A stretch of DNA of 64,000 nucleotides from Epinephelus fuscoguttatus (taxonomy: Eukaryota; Chordata; Actinopteri; Perciformes; Serranidae). Shown here piece by piece: positions 1-10,700 of the stretch (positions within the stretch are counted from its first letter, which is position 1; each line of letters starts with the position of its first letter). Under the pieces are notes generated by a model that worked only from the letters and a program-made list of their open reading frames with translations, was not told the DNA's origin and made no database searches. Where the stretch lies: NCBI RefSeq assembly GCF_011397635.1, contig NC_064753.1, positions 25,816,322-25,880,321 of the forward strand, in the 5' to 3' direction. The translations under genes were made by a program, and so were the position numbers.

Positions 1-1464
1 GATTATGTGTCTTTAAGTATTTTAGTTAGTTGTCTTCTGTTGCATTTGCCTGACTGTACTCTCCTGTTGGTCTCTTTCTCCTTCTGTGCGGTTATCTTCT
101 CGTTGCTGGTATCAGACTAAAACCAAATCTGTTTGTACCAAAACAGGAAGAGGGATTCTTTCTTTCTTTCTCACCCCGTGACGCATGTTCAGAGTAGAAA
201 AAGCTTAGTTTTTTTCTTCTTGTTCTAAGCTACTTTTGCCACTGAGGTAAGCCAGAAAATTTTGGAATATTTTCTACCATAATGTCCACATCAGAAGCCT
301 AATATTATAATCCCAAAAAGGAAGTCACATGGATGTTTGACACTGCATCCAGCTGACTACGGGACACAAAAACAGCAGAAAAGGGTTGTTCACATGCTGT
401 GTATCTACCCATCTTAATCATATGTACTGTGTTGACACTATAAACACTGCATTCAACACATTCACACACACACACACACACCCCGCAGAAGGGAAGACTG
501 ATATTCAATTTAACAATAAAACACTTTACTATCATTTCAAACCAATCTTTATTTTATAGGTTTTATTTCAGGATCAGAAAATATATTAGACACATCTTCA
601 AAAATAATTACACCATCTCTTGTACCACAAATGTCCTGTATATACCATCAGATCGGTTGTGCTAACAGCTGTTATAAGCTCTAGGAGCAGCGCCACTCCA
701 TCAGTGTGGTCCACCCAGTTTCACTGCAGCATTTCACAACTCTAAGTTTGTTGTAAACTGTGTCGAGTAAACTCTGAATGGAAAAAAAGACAGCTAGCGG
801 TTTAGCAGCAGTTTATTTTCTTTGCATTAGCCATCATCATTACAGATGGTGGTGCACTTTGACATCTGAACTGCAGCATCTTTAACGCAATTCCCTGTGT
901 GCATCAGACTGGGCTCAGGAGTCACAGTCACTCATGAAAAGCTTGCATAGTTTTTTTTTTCACTTTTTGCCCTGAAGGAAATGTTACCTGACCATAATGA
1001 CCACTATTTTATTTTGGTGAACGCTACAAGCGGATGTGCACTCACTTTATGCACAGACAGAAAAATTCAAAGCAGCAGCAAAACAGTATTCGGTTAATAT
1101 AAGGTGCAGCAGCGGTTCGTGATAATGTCTCTGAAAGGCGAAGTTTACATCTGTTGATGGCTTTGAAACAGTTAGGCATATGATGAAGAGACGCTTCATC
1201 TCACTTCAAAATCACTTATGTTCCTTCTGTCTGTGATGACAGCTGACCCAGTTATGGCTTTTAAATGCAGAGGGCAAACTGTACGCTTCTGCTCGTACCA
1301 TTCTCTGCCCAAATTGAGCTCAACAGAAGGTTTTCAGAGGCACAAAATCAAAGGCGCACTGCAAGATGGTTACAGCTGCAAGCAAAACTGCAATGTTACA
1401 TTGTTTTATAGCATACTCACTCAAGATTGTTGTTGAACATATCTGAAGAGTGTTGCAGGTTGGA

Positions 1465-2035
1465 CCTTTTTTTTTGCTGGCCGACGTGGAAATTAGCATC
1501 AACCAGGTCCCATCAAAAAGCTTTAGGGATTTTTCTATTGGATTTTGGATTATTGCAGAAAATAAGCTCTGTGGCAAATAAAAGTTTATGATACCTACAT
1601 GTTTTGTTCAGCAAGATTATTTTAACATCACTTTCATAGTTAATGAAGCCTAAACGCAATCACCAGAAATAAAAAGCTAATGTAAGGCTGTAAATGAACT
1701 ACACTACGGTCGCATGATGTAACATCCCTACCACAGCAAAGCCATAAAGCCGTGTTCGGCAATAATGACTTCTGTAGTCTCATTCAGCCACTTATTAGCA
1801 ACCCCCTTTTTTAAGACACATAAAAGCTTCAAAATTCAAGAGTGGGGTATTTACGTGATTAATGTCGTAGAACAAGACGTGAAAGTCTCTAACCAAAACC
1901 CTAATTTCAGGCATCTAACCCATTCAAAGAACTCACTGACTTCAAAACGAGGGAACCAGAGGGGCAGAAATCACTTTTGGGAGTCATAACTACAGCACTC
2001 TGTTGCTTTATTCCTCTCTGAGCGTATTTCTCTGA
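1465..2035. repeat. Dispersed repeat, copy 1 (related to 11,265-12,110)
   Basis: Shares ordered motifs with the copy near 11.3 kb: TGATACCTACATGTTTTGTT, GTTCAGCAAGA, AAAAGCTAATGTAAGGCTGT, AACTACACTACGGT, AAAGCC..TGTTCGGC and TACAGCACTCTGTTGC. Divergence between the copies is considerable, so they are old. The open frames here are unlikely to code. Confidence 0.55.
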
Positions 2036-2910
2036 TTAATTTACCAAGTTAAACTGTGACTTCATGCCTTGTTTCAAGCACTTAAAAGGCAACTGCAGGA
2101 GCGCTGTGGCGGAATCTGAACCGTTCATTATTTCCCAAAGCACCGAAGGCTTGAGGATTAGTGCGATATTCATTGTTAGTATAAAGTGACAGTAAAGCTG
2201 GCACATTGTGTCTGAGTGTAGACACATCTCTGAGGAGAGACAGAGACAAATAGTGGGCTCTGTGTGAGCTGAACTCTCAAATTTGGAGAGCAAGAATGGA
2301 AAAAGCTGTATGTGAGGGAAAGGAAAAAAGAAAGATAAGGGACAGGAAAAGAGATGAAGAGAGAGAGGGTGACACAGTACGAACAAAGGGGGGAAATAAG
2401 TGTCTTGTGAAAAGAAACAAAAGGAAAGAGGAGAGACAAGCCACAGAGAGACCCACTATCCCTCTGCTTCAGCATTTTATCATCGTCAGTTCACAAATCA
2501 AAACAAGGAGCGAGGAAAACACGAAAGACACCAACGCTTTAACAACTCACTGAATCAGCATTGAGAGTCATAAGCCTGGGACCAGACCTTTGAGTTCGTC
2601 TACTCCAACGAGTTGAATGATTCGTCTGGCATCATGACATCAAACAGCATGTTACATTGAATTCATGAAGAAAACTTGTGTTTTTCTCGCATGCCCTCAG
2701 TGAACTAAGAATCCAAATGCTGAGAAAATGCTTGATGAATTAAAGTAAAAGGGGTCCGAACTTAACAACAGCAAAACTATTGGTTGGGGAAAATCAAATC
2801 CCTCTCACCAATGGAGTGTAACAAGTTGACAATCCTGACTAATATCAGGCAATAAGAAAGTCATTTCAGGTCCTGATTCATTCACAAGTGGGAATTTTCT
2901 CTCTGTCTCG

Positions 2911-2917
2911 CACACGC

Positions 2918-2959
<42 letters not shown>
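2911..2959. repeat. (CA)n microsatellite
   Basis: About 49 bp of CA units with two interruptions near the left end, downstream of the itsn2 SH3E exon. It is followed at about 3,035-3,240 by AG-rich low-complexity DNA. Confidence 0.9.
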
Positions 2960-2961
<2 letters not shown>

Positions 2962-3385
2962 AGTGGGAGGAGTTAGTAGACAGGGAGTCCAGACACTCCG
3001 CCCCTTCAGAGCAGTGTGTAATAGTGGGTCTCTCTGAAGTCAGGAGGAGGAAGAAGGAAGAGGAGGTGGAGGAGGAGGAAGAGGACTTTCTACCACCCTA
3101 GAAGGAAAAAGAGACAGAAGCCAAGGAACAGAGGGAGGAGAGGAGAGACACAGATTGGGGAGGGAGAGAGGAAATGGGGAAAAAACAGGGGAAAAGGTGA
3201 AACAGTCAGTGAGAGGACAGGATGAAGAGATGGGTGGATGAAGAAATATCAGTGATGGTAGATGGAGGTTTCATAGATGAACAAAGGATAAGTATTAGTC
3301 ACAGTGGCTTGAAGCAGAAGGAGAGCATCTCATTTTAAACATGCATTTACCTTCATGTATGGTCATGACATCATGCTTAAGGGAT

Positions 3386-4788
3386 TTACTTACACTGCTG
3401 GCTGGGGTCACAATCGGCTGTGGTCATCTTAACGTAGTTGGTGGGGAAGAGACCAGTGACCCCGTTGACCTCTCCTTTCCACCAATCAGGATCGTTCTTG
3501 TCCAAAACGTTGATCAGCTGACCTTTGGAGAAGCTCATCTCGTCCCCGTTGGCGGCTGTGTAGTCGTATATCGCTATCACTTGACAGACTGAGAGAGAAG
3601 AAGAGTTTACAGCACCATTATTTTAGTTACGCAGTGCAATTTTGTACTCTTCATCTCTGGCTTTCATCTGACTTGGGGGAGTGTGTGTATGTTACCTGGT
3701 TGGGGAGCTGGCGTGGACTTGCCACTGTTGGATCCTAATATTTTGACGTTAGAGGCAGGAAACCAGCCCTTCTGACGCTTTTTACCACGGGCCTGGAGTC
3801 AGACAACACAAACAAACATGGTGTATGAGGTTTAAAGTCAGACTGCAGGGATGCTGCTGGTGAACAATTATCTCCAAATCTTTGAACATGAAACTTCAGT
3901 GCAAGCCAAAAAGGTTGGGAACCACTGATCTAGCATAAAATGTCAAAAACTCCTGAGACCTTCTGTGGTTATCTGCTGTACAATAAGGACCCTCAGAAAA
4001 CCACTGTGAAGAGCAGGTGATAACTGACCTGCAGTTCTCCGAGCCACCAGCCAGAGGCGTTCTTGCCAAGGACGAGGATGAGCTGACCATTTTCCAGATT
4101 CAGCTGTTCAGGGCCAGTAGAGGGGTGGGGCCTAATCACCTGGGCGATCTCTGCGAACACGAGACACAAATGCAACTTTGCTAAATGCAGCACCAGCTAT
4201 TGTGTTTTTATGTGAGTCAGATATCAGATTAAAAAATAAGACAGTGAGCTTACCTGGCTTCTTCTTTCCAGCGATACTTGATGTCTGAAAAAATAGAATT
4301 ACATCATCGTTACAACAAAAATACAAGGATACAGTTCTCCCCCGTTTATTGGTGTGCGTTGAGTGTCCTTACATCTGCCTCTTTAGGTTTGACGTAGTTG
4401 CTGGGGAAGACGCCCGTGCTGTTGCCTATAGAGCCGTGCCACCACTCTCCTTCTCTCTTGCTCACCAAAATCACGTCTCCCTCTTGAAAGGTCAGATCAC
4501 CAGGCTCAGGAGACTCATAGGTGTACAGTGCTGTATACTCTGGAAGGAAAAGAACATATGAAGCAGTTTAGCTAAGGCTTCAGCCCATACAAGGCCATTT
4601 TGAAGGGGATTCAGATTTCACTGCAATCCTTAGACAGGACACATAGTTTAAGATAATACTAAGAGTAAATGTCATCTCTGTTACCTGAGCAACATCATAA
4701 AATGTTAAAATATGAGTGATGTTTTACTGTACCTTCAAGCTGCAGGCTGTCGCTAGACTCCGAAGCATCAGAAGGAGAGCTCTTCATG
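3386..4788 (-). other. itsn2: itsn2 SH3C, SH3D and SH3E exons with short-isoform stop
   Basis: Exon 4539-4373 holds SH3C ([36 protein letters not shown]). Exons 4150-4029 and 3792-3696 hold SH3D ([27 protein letters not shown]). Exon 3588-3394 holds SH3E ([36 protein letters not shown]) and ends at DPSQQ. The donor GTAAGT follows the T of a split codon. Splicing would give TGG (Trp), as at the start of the DH module in long intersectins; reading through gives Cys-Lys then TAA at 3388-3386, which produces the short isoform. Confidence 0.92.
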
Positions 4789-7700
4789 CTGTTTACAAAG
4801 AAAGACTAGATTACCATACTTATTCATGCATCCAACCATCCTCCAACACTCTTCTAGATCACAGAAGTATCAAAGCATTTTCCCCCACTGCGTCCTCCAG
4901 CTCGTCCTGGAGGGTGCAGGGCATTCTAAAGCAAAATGGGGGTATCGATCCCTGCTGCATGGTCTGAGTCTGTCCTGGGGTCTATGAGGTGGAATACCAG
5001 GTGTCATACTATCCAAACTGTAACTGACTCCTCTCAGTACAAAAGAGCAGAAGTTCTTCTCTGGGCTCCTCAACCTGCATTCTTAAGGTTCATAGCCAAA
5101 CCTCATGATCAGAGCTGAGTGTCGGAGCGTGTACTTGACTGGACAGACAGGTAAGTCAGGTGCTTTACCTTCAGTCTCAGCTTCCTCTTCACCACAGCAG
5201 TCTGGTAAAAAGCCAGATGGAATCTTACTGTTTATATTTAATACTGCTGCTATTTTAAGTGTGTGCAACTGATTCTTCATGACAAATGGGCTAAGAAGTC
5301 ATTTCTCTTGTAAATACCTGACATACCTGAGTAGTTACCTCACCTTTAGACTTGGGTACACTGACTGACACTTACTGTAGACATTATCATGTGGCTGATG
5401 CATATTTTCACTGATTTACCCGAAGATAAAAATGCAACCTAACAGCCATAAAATATGTTGGTAAGTAAAGTGGACAAAGTTTGGTGGTAGTGACACGTCT
5501 TTATCACAACCATCACCAAGTGACACTTTTGAGGAAGGCGGAAGTTTCCGCCAAAACATGTCAAGAAGCCTAAAAAGGTATGTAACACCTTAATACATGT
5601 CTGAGATTAAAGAACAACTAAAGTGATTATCAGAAACTGAAGACAGCGGCGTGTTGGTGGATTAGTGGCTACAGCAGGCGCCCCATCTACAAGGCTGTTG
5701 CTGCAGCGGCCTGGGTTCAACTCCAGCCTATGGCCCTTCGCTGCATTCACTCCCACCCCCTCTCTCCCCTTCACACTTGGCTGTCCTGTCAATTAAAGGC
5801 TAAAATGCTCCAAAAAAATATCTTGAAAAAAAAAGAAAAGAAATTGAAGACATAATGAACCGTTTTGACTCTGATGAAGACGCAGTTGGCGTTGAAACGT
5901 TAGTCATTAATAAATTCATCACAAGTGATCTGAGTGCTCCAGTGCTTTTCTTGTGGATTCCTCCACAGGGTTATTTTGATCTATATTGTCCTGTTCTGAG
6001 AAGCACCGACCTCCAATTGCGGAAGGGCTGAAGCGCAAGAGATTCCCTCTACTGTTGAACTAAAGTTTGGGATCATTTCAAGTTGAAACAAAAAAACAGT
6101 GTACATTGTGGCTTTTGTAAAACCAAACTAGCCCAACACAACAGCACGATTTCAGCGCTTCAGCATCTCAGCAGCAAGCACCCAGTCCATGGAGCAGACC
6201 CGACACAAGGTAGCGCTAACGTTAGCATTAATGTAAATAAATATGATTGCTAGTTGAGATAAAGGCCCCTGGTGGGGGGGCTTGTGCTGACTGAATTTGA
6301 GTTGCTACAGTATCTCACTGAAGGTCTGCCTCAAGAGCTGGCATCTGCTCTCCTCCTGGCAAAGTAGTCTCTGAGCAGGGAGAAGTGAGGCAACATGCCA
6401 CACACACACACACACACACACACGCGCGCGCGCCTCATTTTCTCTTTTGTATAGTCACTAACGCCCACATTTTCAAAATGTGAGACACTTTAAGGAGTAC
6501 TCTACCCACAAAACGACCTATTTTTTAATCAGTTACTCACCCTGTGTTTACCTTCAATTCACAAAGAAAGCATTTTTCTCGCATGACCTTACGCTGAACA
6601 TAGAATCCAAAAAAGGCTAACATTCTTTGCAAGCTATTTAAAACACTTCTGCCGGCAAGCAGCACGCCCTGAGAGTGCCTGAGCACATGCGAGCATATGA
6701 TGTCCGCTTGAAGAGTTCACCCCTTGGCGGTGCATGACCCTGTTTGTACTGACGTGTTTTAAATTGTCAAGTTTTAGTAAAAATGCATATGTTTGGAAAG
6801 TACTGTGCAAACAACTGGACAAAGAGACTTGGATGATACTGCATGAGTTGTGTGAGAGTTCGTAAACAGACGTTCTGATATAGTTTTGAACATGGTCCCT
6901 GATTATTTCAATTCATGAGGAATTTTCACCTTTTTGGATTCTTTATACAGGAGACGTATGCTAACAAAATTTTCTTCATGTATTCAAGGTAACACGCAAT
7001 AAGTAATTAATATACAAATGGTCATTTTGTTGGTGAAGAATGTCTTTAATGTTTAGTCATCAACCTATGACTGCATCAGTGTGTGGTTCAGTCAAAAGTC
7101 AGTGGTGATATTTGCCAGCTAAACCAATAATTTGCCATCATGGCTTGTGTGAATTTGACATAACTAGTGAAGTCTCTAGAAAGGGCTCCAAGAGGAATTT
7201 AAAATTTGAAAATGTTGTAAAGTTGCTGTTTGTTTTAAAAAAGAGACAAAAATACTTTCCCCCCAACTAGTTTAATTATGGAGACCAAAGATGTGATAGT
7301 AAAGACTCACTCTGAACTCTCTTCTTCTCCCAGCAGTGTCACGTATGTTTTGGGGAACCAGCCCCGTTCATTGTTCAGCTCTCCCAGCCACCAGTTTTCC
7401 TGCTGCTCCAACACCTGAATGACATCATCCTTGTTGAAGTTCAGATGGTTATCTGTCTTTGCCGTCCATGAGCACAGGGCCTGGGCTAACAGATTACCCA
7501 CCACCTTCTGTCAGAGAGAAAGACAGTACAGTGTGTCAGAGTGTTTCCACATGTCCAGACAATAATCCTCCACTTGGCGCAGCAGTAAAAGGACTTGTTG
7601 TATAGGTTGAAACCACTCACCTGTCCGTGTGTCTCAGAGGGTGCAGGGTGTGGAGAGTGCGTTGGCGTAAAGGCTGACTTTGTTCCTGATGCCTTGACAG

Positions 7701-10700
7701 CCTCGAGAGCATTGGAGAGCTGTGACTGAAGCGCCATTTTAGGAGCAGCAGCAGCAGCGGCAGGAGTGTTATTAGCCGTGTCTGATGGAGCCAATCTCTC
7801 GACGTAGCTCTCTGGGATCCAGCCCATCTTCCCCTGTCTGCTGCCGTACAACCAACCCTCCTCCCGCTCTGTTGTCTCATCAACCTGGCAGGAGCAGACA
7901 GGAGAGTTTGAGAAAGACAAAGAGGAACAGAATTATATGCCTATACGGAGAAAGGTATTCTTCTCAGTGAGATCTTTTGTCAAGCCCTCATGAGACATCA
8001 TATTCAGTCTCACCTCGATGATATCATCTGCTTCAAAGTCAAGCTCTTCATTGTTTCGGGCAGTGAACGGGTAGAGAGCTTTGAAGGATGTGAGTGCTGC
8101 TGACTTCCTGTGTTGTCTGGCCCTGGGTTGCCCACCTACAGGAGAACATCAGGATCTGAGCTGAGTTTCAATAGTGTTTTTAATACAAACTGAAGACAGG
8201 AAGAGAGATGACAGAGAAGCAAAGGAAAATAATAAAAGATGTTTGTGTCTCACCCTTCCTCTCCTCCAGTCCTTTCAGAAGAGCCGTCAGCTTCTCCTGA
8301 ATATCAACCTTCCCTCCTCCACCTGGCTGCTGCTGCTGCTGACGAGGTGCCTCCACCTTCCTCTTTCTCGCCTCCTCGGCTTTCCTCCTTTCCTCTTCCT
8401 CCTCTTTTCTCTTCCTCTCCTCCTCCGCCCTCTTTCTTTCCTCCTCACGCTGCCTCCTCTCCTCGTCCTGCTGCTGCTGGACCCTCCTCCTTTCTTCATC
8501 CCTCCTTCTCCTCTCCTCCTCCTCTCTCTTCTTTCTCTCCTCCTCCTCTCGCTTTCTTCTCTCCTCCGCATCTCGGACGGCGGCCATGGCTGCCCTCTGT
8601 CTCCTCTTCTCCTCCTCCTCCTTCTCTCTTTGACGCTCCAACTCTCTCCGCTCCTCCTCTAACCTCTTCTTCTCCTCCTCCCTCTTGCGCCGGTCCTCCT
8701 CTTCTTTCCGTCTCTTCTCCTCTTTCCTCCTCTCTTCCTCCAGTTTCCTCCTTTCTTCCTCTAGCTGCCTCCTCTCCTCCTCCAGCTGCCTCCTCTCCTC
8801 CTCCTGCCGCCTCCTCTCCTCCTCCTGCCTTCGTCTCTCTGCTTGCTTCTGCCGCTCCTCTTCCTCTCTTCTCTTCCTCTCCTCTGCCTCTCTTCTCTTC
8901 CGCTCTGCCTCCTCCTTTGCTCTGAGTTCTCGTTCAGCCTCCTCCTTGGCAGCCTGGATGAGGGCCAGTCTCTCCCTCTCCTCCTCCTCCCTTTGTTTGG
9001 CCTCTTTCTCCTCCTGAAGTCTCCTCAGACGCTCCTCTTCGTCCCTCTTCAGCTTCTCCTGCCATTGGCGTTCTTTTTCCATCTTAATACGCCTGTGAGT
9101 GAGACATTGTTTTAAAGTTTGTATGTTGAGGTGAAGGAATGGACATTTTAGAGTAGCTAGAGAAATCATATTTTTTGCTTTAATACATTTAATGATAAAT
9201 CTGTGTGAAAGCAAAATACCTCTGAGCCTCTTCCTCCTCCCTCCGCCTTCTCTCCTCCTCCTGCCGTTTCCTTTCCGCTTCTCTCCTCTTCCTCTCCTCC
9301 TCCTCCTTTTTCTTTCGACTCAGCTCACGCCGCTTGTCCTCCTTGATGCTCTGTAGTTTTTCGAGAGCTGCCTGCTGTTTTCTCTGGCTCTCCCTCAGTT
9401 CCTGATGCACAAACACACAAAAAAACACACCTTACCGGCAGAACGAAAGATATATGACTGAATCAAAGAATGACCTGACTAGACAGACATGATGGGGGAA
9501 GGAATGAACACACATGACATGCACATACACACGGAGCATGCAAAAAGGTGCTTAAACATTGGGCAAGTTGAAGAAGGGTGACGTGAAAATAAAAAGAGAG
9601 ATATGTCAACAGAGCTAAAACATCAAAGACACAAGATGTCAGAGTGATGGAGACATATGAGCCGGGCGATGAAAGATCAGGAAAAAAAAGGAGGAAAAAG
9701 ACAACAAAGAGACCTAAAGCGAAAACCTTTAGTAGGTAGAAGAGGTTACGGAGGCAGGTCAGCAGACAGAAGACAGCCTGAAGCATAGTGTCCTCATCAC
9801 CCACATACTGTAAAGTTAGGGACAAGGGATAAGAGATGGGTGAGAGGGGAAAGAGGGGAAATGGAGGAAAGTCATCCAGCATAGGAAAAGAAGAAAGAGA
9901 AGTGCATAAGAGCTAAATCAAAGTTACAGATAACAAAGGGGTGAAGTCAGTATCAGAAGGTTAGAAAGAAGGTTACGATGGAAAGGAATGACTGGAGGAG
10001 GAGGAGAGAAGAGGCACCAAGGGCCAAGCTGCTGTAGTTAGTACGAAATCAGTACAGCTTGGAAACAGGAATTGCACACTCCAAAAATGTGGAACATTTT
10101 TTAAAAACATTTTTTCACCTGCTCTTTAAATACAAAAAACCCCTAAATCTATTACACACACAAGTGCTTAAATTAGGTAAACAAGACATAAAAATGTAAT
10201 GAGTTAAGTTTGTAAGGGAAACAACAGGAAAACATTCCAGTTCTGTATTAGAGCATCACATTTCGTCAATTTAACAAACACACTTCTGTTCATATAATGT
10301 ACTACCATGGCACTGGGTAGAAGTCCATTTTCTGTCCTGCATCAAACTTTCAATCCAGTTATTTTTTCCATTTGTATTATTGACATTTATAATAAGAATG
10401 AGTCTGACTGATCGATGTGGCGATGATTTAGGAAACAAGTGCATAGGTGTAACCTCCAAACTGGGCTAGACGTTTAGATATGATTAAGATATAATGTCAT
10501 ATTATTTGAGACATTCTGAGAGACTCATTATGAATATTCTATGTGAACTGTCATTTTAATTGACACCATGTTAAAACTCATAACTCATGTTAACTATGCA
10601 TTAAATTCTTACCTGCATATCACTGTTGTACTGGTCCATCTCAGACAGTTTGGCAGCAGTCTCTTTTTCCAGAGCTTCCAGCTGCTCTCGCAGTTTCACA

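Larger units (their letters stand above)
1..3385. other. itsn2: Downstream of itsn2 SH3E: intron of the long form or 3' UTR of the short form
   Basis: No DH, PH or C2 exon is visible on the minus strand here, so the long-isoform exons must lie beyond the window. The stretch holds the repeat at 1,465-2,035, a CA microsatellite and an AG-rich tract at 3,035-3,240. The open frames in the AG-rich parts are low-complexity shadows. Confidence 0.55.

Noticed and set aside
2036-2553. Frames in both directions near an AG-rich stretch
   Set aside because: Low-complexity composition, no family match, no consistent splice sites, and located beyond the SH3E exon where DH exons were sought but not seen.
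5646-5730. Possible tRNA gene
   Set aside because: A- and B-box-like motifs are present but the sequence continues into a SINE body and tail, and no cloverleaf acceptor pairing was evident.
8174-9115. Plus-strand Ser/Pro- and Leu-rich frames of up to 228 codons
   Set aside because: Antisense shadows of the Glu/Arg-rich itsn2 exons; composition is explained by the purine-rich coding strand.
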